DNA of 11,994 nucleotides, taken from assembly GCA_029256005.1 (NCBI GenBank), contig JAQSYS010000027.1, positions 1 to 11,994 of the forward strand, given 5' to 3'. The position numbers and the translations under genes were made by a program. The DNA is from Sedimentibacter sp. GTDB lineage: Bacteria; Bacillota; Clostridia; Tissierellales; Sedimentibacteraceae. The notes below the pieces were generated by a model. The model ran no database searches. It was given only the letters and a program-made list of their open reading frames with translations, and was not told where the DNA came from. Within the stretch, counting starts at the first letter, position 1. The number at the start of each line of letters is the position of its first letter. Below are positions 6,060 to 11,994 of this stretch, piece after piece.

Positions 6060-6800
6060 TTAATTTACACCGTCCTTTTTGGGATAAATTATATGTTCAT
6101 AATTTCCATTATCCAATTCATTCTCAATTTTTTTATATTCTTCTTCATTTATGCTTTTAAATTTTATATAGTTTCCTGATTTAAGAAGTATTGGATTTTT
6201 CCTGTGAGGATCAAACAGTTTTATGGGAGTCCTGCCAATGAGCTGCCATCCTCCTGGACTTGACACAGGATAAATTCCTGTCTGTTCTCCTGCTATTCCT
6301 ACTGATCCTCCTGGTATTCTGCTCCTCGGTGTTTGAAGTCTTGGAGTAGCAATCCTCGTGTCCATGCCTCCCAAGTATGGAAAACCCGGTGTAAAACCAA
6401 GCATGTATATTAGATATTCCTTAGATGCATGTATTTCAACAACTTCTTCAACTGTTATATTGTTGTAACTTGCTACATTTTCTAAATCTGGTCCGCAGTC
6501 ACCCCCATACAAGGTAGGTATCTCAATTACTTCAGGTGCAGGAAGAACGATGTTGTCTAAATTTTGTTCAATCTTTTTCAATGTATTTACGAGTTCATAA
6601 AAATCAACCTTCAAAGGATCATAATGTATCATCAAAGATCGGTAAGTTGGCACCATCTCAACAATTCCATGAAGTGCCTTAACTTCGATTGATAATGCCA
6701 TTGCTCTTATTTTTTTATTGACCTCTTCGGAGATGTTGCTTCCAAATTCCATATTTAATGCACAGTCACCTGAAATAAGATATTTTGCTTTTTCGCACAT
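6060..6800 (-). CDS. pxpB: 5-oxoprolinase subunit B (KipI / allophanate hydrolase subunit 1-like)
   Basis: Partner of PxpC in the 5-oxoprolinase complex; the B and C subunits form the cyclophilin-like carboxyltransferase module. Diagnostic blocks are GFTPGFPYLGG (135-145), TPRSRIPGGSVGIAGEQTGI (157-176) and SPGGWQLIGRTP (181-192) followed by LFDP. The N-terminal part (about 5-85) is the smaller KipI domain. Its 246 residues match the family. GGAGG sits about 6 bases before the ATG, and the gap to pxpA is 17 bases. Together with the adjacent pxpA and pxpC this makes a complete 5-oxoprolinase set. Confidence 0.94.
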   Translation of the reverse strand: MCEKAKYLISGDCALNMEFGSNISEEVNKKIRAMALSIEVKALHGIVEMVPTYRSLMIHYDPLKVDFYELVNTLKKIEQNLDNIVLPAPEVIEIPTLYGGDCGPDLENVASYNNITVEEVVEIHASKEYLIYMLGFTPGFPYLGGMDTRIATPRLQTPRSRIPGGSVGIAGEQTGIYPVSSPGGWQLIGRTPIKLFDPHRKNPILLKSGNYIKFKSINEEEYKKIENELDNGNYEHIIYPKKDGVN

Positions 6801-6817
6801 GATTTCCTCCGCTGTCC

Positions 6818-7588
6818 TTATTTTATGAAACTTCCCATAGGAACAACTTCAATACCTTCTGATTGAAGTACTTTTTTAATTTTTTCAACAAATTCTACAG
6901 CTCTAGGATTGTCTCCATGAACACAAATTGTATCTGCCTGAATTTCGATGTCTTCTCCAGTTATTGTTGTAACTTTTCCTTGCTTTACCATTCTTACAAC
7001 TCTTGATATGGCTTCATCTTCGTCATGAATCATAGCTCCTTCTTTTTTTCTTGAAACTAATGTTCCATCTTTATTATAAGCTCTATCTGCAAAAACTTCA
7101 TTTGCAACCTTTAGATTTGCTTTCTTGCCTGCTTTAATCATCTCACTATTTGCAAGGCCTACCAGTATTAAATCTTTATCAACTTCATAGATTGCCTCTG
7201 CGATGGCTTGGGAGAGCTCCACATCCTTTGCAGCCATATTGTAAAAAGCTCCGTGAACCTTCACATGCTGCAAATTTACACCCTTACTCCTGGCAAATGC
7301 CCACAGTGCTCCTAACTGATATTTGACATAGCATTTTGCTTCATCTGCAGTAATTTTCATCTCTCTTCTTCCAAAACCCATCAAGTCAGGAAATCCAGGA
7401 TGAGCTCCAATTGCAACATTTTTCTTTACAGCCATTTCTACTGTCTTGTCCATTATCAAGGGATCCCCTGCATGATACCCACAAGCAATATTAGCAGAAG
7501 AAATATGTCTTAGCACTTCTTCATCAATACCCAATTTATAATCTCCGAAACTTTCACCAATATCACTGTTTAAATCAACTTTCAGCAT
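6818..7588 (-). CDS. pxpA: 5-oxoprolinase subunit A (LamB/YcsF family)
   Basis: The TIM-barrel-like LamB/YcsF subunit of ATP-dependent 5-oxoprolinase. It has DLNSDIGESFG (5-15), IACGYHAGDP (34-43), GAHPGFPDLMGFGRR (61-75), EVFADRAYNKDGTLVSR (164-180) and ICVHGDNP (221-228), with conserved Asp and His residues expected for the active site. The block usually reading HVKPHGALYN is HVKVHGAFYN here (108-117), a Pro-to-Val change beside the conserved His. Its 256 residues are the usual family length. AGGAGG lies about 6 bases before the ATG. It follows the DUF4392 gene after 69 bases in which no clear promoter or terminator is seen, so co-transcription is likely. Confidence 0.95.
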   Translation of the reverse strand: MLKVDLNSDIGESFGDYKLGIDEEVLRHISSANIACGYHAGDPLIMDKTVEMAVKKNVAIGAHPGFPDLMGFGRREMKITADEAKCYVKYQLGALWAFARSKGVNLQHVKVHGAFYNMAAKDVELSQAIAEAIYEVDKDLILVGLANSEMIKAGKKANLKVANEVFADRAYNKDGTLVSRKKEGAMIHDEDEAISRVVRMVKQGKVTTITGEDIEIQADTICVHGDNPRAVEFVEKIKKVLQSEGIEVVPMGSFIK

Positions 7589-7657
7589 CTAATTCCTCCT
7601 GATTATTTATAAAAGATAAAAACATGTCCTAAATTTAATTTATGTTGCTTGTTTTGT

Positions 7658-8566
7658 TTAATATGATACTGCCATCCTATATTTGACAGAATTTTCTGCT
7701 GTGGTCTTTAATTTCATGTATACATTTAAGTTTTCTTCATATGACAATCCATCGACTGTTGCTTCATTTTTTTTGCTGCATCCATCTACTGCGCCTGCTT
7801 CTACGATTCCATTCAAAATATCCTCATATATATTTTCGCCATACATAGACATTTTGTTGTTCGTTATGCAAAGGCCTGCGCAGATTCCAAAGGCACCCCA
7901 ATTAGAAACCCCTGCAACAATTAGATTATCAACCTCAACTTGTGCACATATTATATTTCCTTTGAACACATATTTTTTAACAACATCCATCACTTTCCAC
8001 ATGCCCACTTCATTTCCTCCATCACCAACTGCTGATGTAGTTATATTATGTTGTTTTGCTTTAATGAACAGCCGGTCTGTATTCGGGCAAAATTCAGTTA
8101 TGTCCTCTCCAAGCATTGAATAACATCTGTTTTCAAAATTCCTGCCAGGGCGTTCAATTGCTATTATATGATCTGGTTTATATTCTTTTATTATTTGTTC
8201 TGCTTGTTGTTCTTCCTTATTTTCTTCGAAAATGTGTATACTTGCTTCAAGATTTAATAATTCAACACCTAATCTTAAAAACTTTTCTGAATACTTATCA
8301 GTAACTATTACTACCTTTTTATTCAAACATTCAAGGGTATAGGCTAAAGCCAATGCCCCAGGAGGTCCGTCTGTCTCACCTACTCCTGCTGATTTTATAA
8401 CAAAACCTGTTACAATGACTATTGTTTCGCTTAAATTCAAAGCATGAACACAGGATTCAAGCTGTCCCGCTAGTTGTGCTTTATCTAGTCCTCTCTTATC
8501 AAGATTTTTGGAAATAAATTTTTCAATTTCATTAAATTCAACATTAAAGTTATTTCTAATATACAT
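7658..8566 (-). CDS. DUF4392 / D-glutamate cyclase C-terminal-half family protein
   Basis: A 302-residue cytoplasmic protein of the DUF4392 family, which forms the C-terminal half of animal D-glutamate cyclase (DGLUCY). Recognisable blocks are TGFVIKSAGVGETDGPPGAL (about 53-72), IAIERPGRNFENRCYSMLG (about 135-153), GDGGNEVGM (181-189) and a Gly-rich VAGVSNWGAFGICAGL region near 215-235. The glycine-rich segments suggest nucleotide or substrate binding, but no mechanism can be read from them. The start is taken at ATG 8566, because AAGGGTGAG lies just upstream. The GTG at 8575 lies inside that site. It is the first gene of the operon and lies divergent to the LysR gene. It probably works with the DUF1445 protein encoded at the other end of the operon, as the two halves of one enzyme or a two-protein complex. 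The substrate is inferred from DGLUCY and from the 5-oxoprolinase neighbours. Confidence 0.82.
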   Translation of the reverse strand: MYIRNNFNVEFNEIEKFISKNLDKRGLDKAQLAGQLESCVHALNLSETIVIVTGFVIKSAGVGETDGPPGALALAYTLECLNKKVVIVTDKYSEKFLRLGVELLNLEASIHIFEENKEEQQAEQIIKEYKPDHIIAIERPGRNFENRCYSMLGEDITEFCPNTDRLFIKAKQHNITTSAVGDGGNEVGMWKVMDVVKKYVFKGNIICAQVEVDNLIVAGVSNWGAFGICAGLCITNNKMSMYGENIYEDILNGIVEAGAVDGCSKKNEATVDGLSYEENLNVYMKLKTTAENSVKYRMAVSY

Positions 8567-8612
8567 CAAACTCACCCTTATTTAAATATTATTTGTAAAA
8601 CTTCGTCTATAG

Positions 8613-8627
8613 TTGATAAAAATTCAA
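8613..8627. promoter_or_regulatory. LysR-type T-N11-A dyad near the operon start
   Basis: TTGATAAAAATTCAA is a 15-base dyad with TTGA/TCAA arms containing T-N11-A, the pattern typical of LysR-family sites. It lies about 50 bases upstream of the DUF4392 start. Weak evidence in AT-rich DNA, but well placed. Confidence 0.35.
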
Positions 8628-8653
8628 TTAGTGTTAACGATTGTATCTTTTAG

Positions 8654-8682
8654 TTTCATTGTAGCAGAAAATAATATATAAT
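8654..8682 (+). promoter_or_regulatory. Putative promoter of the LysR gene
   Basis: TTTCAT (8654-8659) and a consensus TATAAT (8677-8682) are 17 bases apart, with transcription expected from about 8689. It overlaps one of the minus-strand TACAAT boxes, so the divergent promoters would compete. Confidence 0.45.
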
Positions 8683-8686
8683 AAAA

Positions 8687-8708
8687 ATATCTAAAAACTA
8701 TTTGATAT
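8687..8708. promoter_or_regulatory. Inverted repeat between the divergent genes (candidate LysR site)
   Basis: ATATC (8687-8691) and GATAT (8704-8708) are separated by 12 bases. The site lies just downstream of the predicted lysR -10 box. On the minus strand it lies upstream of two TACAAT boxes (8663-8658 and 8645-8640) that have no good -35 element. A regulator bound here could repress its own gene and activate the operon. Confidence 0.35.
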
Positions 8709-8738
8709 ATTATTAATTTATTATAAATGGAGGGAACT

Positions 8739-9602
8739 GTGGATAATAGACAGCTTACATATTTTCTTGCAATAGTTGAGGAAGGAAATATTACAAAGGC
8801 AGCAGAAAAGCTTCACTTGGCACAGCCTTACTTAAGTCAGATGCTCAAATTGCTCGAAGAAGAATTGGGAGTAGTATTGATAGACAGAACAACTAGAAAG
8901 TTCAAAGTAACAGAAGCAGGTCAGCTTTTAAGCTACCGTGCAAAACAGATTATTGATTTATCAGAAGCAACCCTAAAGGAAATGAAAGATTTCAACAAGG
9001 GTATTAAGGGTGTGCTTTCACTGGGCTGCCTTTCAATAGCCATAGAAACAGTTCTTACCGAAAAAATCTTCTCATTTCACACTCAATATCCAAGTATTGA
9101 CTTTGAAATAAGGCAGCAGACCACTGATGAAATTTTAGAACTTTTAAAGAGGGGCATTGTTGAAATAGGAGTAATTCGAGCGCCGTTTAATTCGGAAGAT
9201 TATGAGTCTATATTTCTTCCAATGGAAAAAATGGTAGCAGTATCGATAAACGAAATCAATACAAAAAAAAGCGGCAGTAAACTGTCCTTGGAAGAACTTT
9301 CTGAAAAGCCGCTTATGGTACACAGAAGATTTGAAAAAAACATTGTGAACATGTTCCGCGAAAAAGGATTAAAGCCTAGAATCTTATGCAAGATTGAAGA
9401 TACCAGACCGCTGTTACTTCTTGCAGAACATGGAATGGGAGTTTCAATAGTGCCTCGAGACTGGACCAATCTTATAGTAAATTCAAATTTAATAAGCTAT
9501 GAAGTTCCGGATATAAATATAGATACCGGATTAGTGGTTGTCTGGCTTAAAAATCATTACCTAACCCTTGCAGCCAGACATTTCCTTGAATATTTTAGGT
9601 AA
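8739..9602 (+). CDS. LysR-family transcriptional regulator
   Basis: A 287-residue LysR-type regulator. The N-terminal winged helix-turn-helix has RQLTYFLAIVEEGNITKAAE (about 4-23) and LHLAQPYLSQMLKLLEEELG, and the type-2 periplasmic-binding-like effector domain fills about 85-287. The start is placed at GTG 8739, because GGAGGG lies 4 bases upstream. The resulting MDNRQLTYF matches the usual LysR beginning. The ATG at 8727 overlaps that ribosome binding site and is unlikely. It is divergent from the DUF4392-pxpABC-DUF1445 operon, across a 172-base region with dyads, so it is the probable regulator of that operon and of itself. The effector may be D-glutamate, 5-oxoproline or a related compound, which is a guess. 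Its stop is 5 bases from the end of the convergent helD gene. Confidence 0.92.
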   Translation: MDNRQLTYFLAIVEEGNITKAAEKLHLAQPYLSQMLKLLEEELGVVLIDRTTRKFKVTEAGQLLSYRAKQIIDLSEATLKEMKDFNKGIKGVLSLGCLSIAIETVLTEKIFSFHTQYPSIDFEIRQQTTDEILELLKRGIVEIGVIRAPFNSEDYESIFLPMEKMVAVSINEINTKKSGSKLSLEELSEKPLMVHRRFEKNIVNMFREKGLKPRILCKIEDTRPLLLLAEHGMGVSIVPRDWTNLIVNSNLISYEVPDINIDTGLVVVWLKNHYLTLAARHFLEYFR

Positions 9603-9607
9603 TAAAT

Positions 9608-11908
9608 TTATATATTAGTGAGTCTTTCCAGAAGCTTGTTGTTACCTTTTTTGAAGTAAATGTTCAACCTGTGCTGGGCTCTTGTCATTGCTACATAAAG
9701 AAGCTTAAGATCCAATTCTTCTTCCTGGTATACGTCATCAATATTTAGTATTATTACTGCATCAAATTCAAGTCCTTTGGAAAGATATGACGGCATGATA
9801 ACAATTGTGTTGTCATATTCTTCTTCTTTGCCTTCAATAAGCTTAATTTTAAGTTCTCTATTTTTTTTGAGTTCATTATGTATTAATTTGCATTCTTCAG
9901 GAGTTTTTCCTATGAGTGCAATAGATTTGTACCCTTGTGACATAAGTTCAGACACCTTTTCTTCAGCTGCCTTGATTACTTCTTTTTTTGTTTCAAAGCA
10001 TGCTGCTTCAGGAATTTCTCCATGCCTAACAACAGGCTTTGCAAGAATAAGTTCATCATTTGGTACGAGTTTTATAACTTCATTGGCCAGTTCCATTATT
10101 TCAATTGTTGTTCTATAGCTTTGCTCCAGCTTCAGATACCGGCTACTGTCAGGTTCAAAGATTTTCTCAAGAACCATCTTCCAATCCTTGATACTTCTGT
10201 AAGAATGTATTCCTTGTGACAGATCTCCAAGAATTGTGAAAAAATCTGTTTTTAATATCTTTTTAAGCACATAAAACTGAAAGAGGCTGAAATCTTGTGC
10301 CTCATCTATCACTACGTACTTGATGTTAGTTACATTATCAAAGCCCATAATTCTGTGCTTAAGGTACAATAGTGGAGCTAGATCTTCTAGTTCGACCATT
10401 TGCATGTCGAGAATCTTCTTTGAATAATTGCTCACAACAGATGCAAATTCACTACCCAGCTTGCCAAGGTTGTGCTCATTCAAATTTACTTCACTTGTTA
10501 TGATTTCTCTGTAATAATCAAACAAATCTCTTTTAGCAAATTGACTCATGTAATTTTTCACTGCTGTCTTTGTATTTTTCTTAACTCTATCAAGCGCTGT
10601 ATCCCTAATGTTCAGCAAGTCGATTATCACGAGTCTTCGTTCTTCGCTGTCAGGTTCATTTTTTCTTATAACTTCAATTTTCTTGTCATAAAAAAGTTTT
10701 GCTTCGTCATAAATTCTTTCCTTCTCTTTATCAAGACGAAACCTCAGGTGCTTTTCAATCTGCTCAAACCTCTTGTACAAAGGTAGGTGATTGTAGTCAC
10801 GAAGCAATGCATTTCTTACTTCTTTTATGCTCATGAGAGTGCAACCTTCAAGCTTAAAATCTTCCTCTGGTACATAGCCCAATTCAATTTCTTTCACATA
10901 TCTAGCAAGAATGTTCTTGAAAGAAAGAGAACCCTTGAAAGCTGAAACCTTTATCATGTCAGAGTATGATGAATCTTGCTCACAATGATTATTTCTGATG
11001 ATAGACACAAGTTTTTCTTCAGAATCAGTAAGTTTGAACTTACTTCCTATGAGTTCAAACGCATAATCAGAATATGTTGTCTGTTTTACATTGTCTGCTC
11101 CAAGCTCCGGCAACACTCCAGAAATATAATTCAAAAATAAACGGTTTGGAGCTATGATCATGAACTCTTCAGGATAAAATGATTTTTCATAGGTATAAAT
11201 AAGATAAGCTATACGGTGAAGGGCTATTGTTGTTTTTCCGCTTCCTGCGACTCCCTGTACTATGAGTGGCTTGTTAATATCTGATCTTATTATAGCGTTT
11301 TGTTCTGCCTGAATTGTTGAAACTATGTCCTTTAGGCGGTTATCTTTGTTTTCTCCAAGCGAAGCTTGTAAAAATGTATCTGTGGCAGTAATATCCACAT
11401 CCATTATATTTTTAAGTTTTTTATTTTCTATTTCATACTGCCTCTTTAATAGAAGCTCCCCTGACATTTCCTCTCCAAGGTCATTCAGGTATGTAACATG
11501 CCCTAACCTTCCGTCATAATATACACTTGCTAGAGGAGAACGCCAGTCCAGTATCATAGGGACTTCCCAGTCAGGTCGAAGCAGTGATAACTTGCCGATA
11601 TAAAATTTCTCGGTTGCGTTTCTTCCTTCCTCTTGATAGTCAATACGTGCAAAATATGGTTTGTCCTTAGCCTTAATAAATCTTTCGTAATTTCTTTCAA
11701 GTTCGTCTAACAATCTTGTGTGAAGCATTATTGACATATAGCTGTGGCTTGATTCTGTGGGGTCAAGGTTTGAATATGCTTCCTTTATTTCAGCCTTATA
11801 CAAATCCTTGTTCTTTTCTGATGAACCTATGTTGTTTTCAATATATTCTACAGTCTCTTCTAGTCTTTTCTGTTCTATTTCATAATCAGGATGATTTCTT
11901 AGTGTCAT
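9608..11908 (-). CDS. helD: HelD-type superfamily 1 ATPase (RNA polymerase recycling factor)
   Basis: An UvrD/Rep-like ATPase of the HelD group, which in Bacillus binds RNA polymerase and clears it from stalled or post-termination complexes. The N-terminal part is charged and helical (about 5-85), as expected for the arm that enters the polymerase secondary channel. Then follow Walker A GVAGSGKTT (219-227), a helical insertion (about 290-510) rich in charged residues, Walker B VIDEAQD (533-539), GDLSQG (561-566), QSYRTT (596-601), KGLEFD (711-716) and VAMTRAQHRL (739-748). All SF1 motifs are intact. The length, 766 residues, is close to Bacillus HelD. The start is taken at ATG 11908, which has AAAGGAGG about 5 bases upstream. 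ATG 11935 has no ribosome binding site and would lie almost at the predicted transcription start. It is a single gene with its own promoter and no evident link to the metabolic operon. Confidence 0.92.
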   Translation of the reverse strand: MTLRNHPDYEIEQKRLEETVEYIENNIGSSEKNKDLYKAEIKEAYSNLDPTESSHSYMSIMLHTRLLDELERNYERFIKAKDKPYFARIDYQEEGRNATEKFYIGKLSLLRPDWEVPMILDWRSPLASVYYDGRLGHVTYLNDLGEEMSGELLLKRQYEIENKKLKNIMDVDITATDTFLQASLGENKDNRLKDIVSTIQAEQNAIIRSDINKPLIVQGVAGSGKTTIALHRIAYLIYTYEKSFYPEEFMIIAPNRLFLNYISGVLPELGADNVKQTTYSDYAFELIGSKFKLTDSEEKLVSIIRNNHCEQDSSYSDMIKVSAFKGSLSFKNILARYVKEIELGYVPEEDFKLEGCTLMSIKEVRNALLRDYNHLPLYKRFEQIEKHLRFRLDKEKERIYDEAKLFYDKKIEVIRKNEPDSEERRLVIIDLLNIRDTALDRVKKNTKTAVKNYMSQFAKRDLFDYYREIITSEVNLNEHNLGKLGSEFASVVSNYSKKILDMQMVELEDLAPLLYLKHRIMGFDNVTNIKYVVIDEAQDFSLFQFYVLKKILKTDFFTILGDLSQGIHSYRSIKDWKMVLEKIFEPDSSRYLKLEQSYRTTIEIMELANEVIKLVPNDELILAKPVVRHGEIPEAACFETKKEVIKAAEEKVSELMSQGYKSIALIGKTPEECKLIHNELKKNRELKIKLIEGKEEEYDNTIVIMPSYLSKGLEFDAVIILNIDDVYQEEELDLKLLYVAMTRAQHRLNIYFKKGNNKLLERLTNI

Positions 11909-11944
11909 ATATCCTCCTTTGCCAGCATTAGCCAACCGTTTTAT

Positions 11945-11973
11945 ATATTAACTTAAAAAGCGCACATGGTCAA
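11945..11973 (-). promoter_or_regulatory. Sigma-A-type promoter of helD
   Basis: On the minus strand TTGACC (11973-11968) and TAATAT (11950-11945) are 17 bases apart. Transcription would start near 11938, about 30 bases before the ATG at 11908. This supports the shorter helD start. Confidence 0.6.
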
Positions 11974-11981
11974 GGAGAAAC

Positions 11982-11994
11982 ATGGCGGATGAAT
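11982..11994 (+). CDS. Possible start of a plus-strand gene cut by the right edge
   Basis: AAGGAG (11972-11977) is followed 4 bases later by ATG GCG GAT GAA, a well-spaced ribosome binding site and start. Only four codons (MADE) are visible, so nothing can be said about function. The ribosome binding site overlaps the -35 box of the helD promoter, and no separate plus-strand promoter is obvious in the 46 bases before it. It could be chance. Confidence 0.35.

Noticed and set aside
5015..6800. Naming the pair as KipI/KipA sporulation kinase inhibitor and antagonist, or as urea carboxylase/allophanate hydrolase subunits
   Set aside because: A complete pxpA lies directly upstream and no urea carboxylase or biotin carboxylase gene is present, so 5-oxoprolinase is the better call.
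7683..8123. A plus-strand reading frame of 146 codons opposite the DUF4392 gene
   Set aside because: It lies wholly antisense to a conserved coding sequence, has no ribosome binding site and has no recognisable protein family features.
8727..8738. Upstream ATG start of the LysR gene
   Set aside because: It overlaps the GGAGGG ribosome binding site. The GTG at 8739 has correct spacing and gives the family-typical N-terminus.
11909..11935. Nine extra N-terminal codons of HelD from the ATG at 11935
   Set aside because: There is no ribosome binding site, and the codons encompass the strong AAAGGAGG that serves the ATG at 11908. The predicted transcript start is only a few bases upstream.

Overview
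The window is AT-rich DNA with strong GGAGG-type ribosome binding sites, short intergenic gaps and A/T-rich sigma-A-like promoters. This is typical of a low-GC, Gram-positive anaerobe of the Clostridia. The gene content (5-oxoproline and glutamate metabolism, a lipoyl-domain dihydrolipoyl dehydrogenase, lipoate scavenging) would suit an amino-acid-fermenting anaerobe, but species and genus cannot be read from it. Almost everything lies on the minus strand. The exceptions are one LysR regulator and, possibly, the first codons of a gene at the right edge.

Left part (1-3926). The first 126 bases hold the start or a remnant of a GGDEF (diguanylate cyclase) domain running off the left edge. A minus-strand terminator (176-220) separates it from a redox/lipoate block. 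In transcription order this block is a MarR regulator (3926-3498, with its own promoter and terminator), a small AhpD-like carboxymuconolactone-decarboxylase-family protein (3343-2990), a dihydrolipoyl dehydrogenase with a fused N-terminal lipoyl domain (2943-1237) and a lipoate-protein ligase (1262-258). The AhpD-like protein has the full E-x11-C-x2-C-x3-H motif. This suggests an electron path from NADH through Lpd and its own lipoyl arm to an AhpD-type thiol protein, with LplA charging the lipoyl arm. No 2-oxoacid dehydrogenase or glycine cleavage gene is present in the window.

Middle part (4154-9602). A five-gene minus-strand operon runs DUF4392 protein, pxpA, pxpB, pxpC, DUF1445 protein. 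PxpABC is the ATP-dependent bacterial 5-oxoprolinase. The first and last genes match the C- and N-terminal halves of the animal D-glutamate cyclase (DGLUCY), here as two separate proteins flanking the 5-oxoprolinase genes. The simplest reading is a route from D-glutamate through 5-oxoproline to glutamate. A divergent LysR gene (8739-9602) is the probable regulator, and the shared intergenic region carries LysR-like dyads.

Right part (9608-11994). A full-length HelD-type superfamily 1 ATPase (RNA polymerase recycling factor) is convergent with the LysR gene, the two stop codons being 5 bases apart. A good promoter lies upstream of helD. A plus-strand SD-ATG at the right edge may begin another gene.

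For six genes the start or its choice is discussed. Shorter starts with better-placed ribosome binding sites are preferred for the DUF1445, DUF4392, LysR and HelD genes. No gap longer than about 300 bases without a gene exists, and no tRNA, rRNA, CRISPR or insertion sequence was seen.
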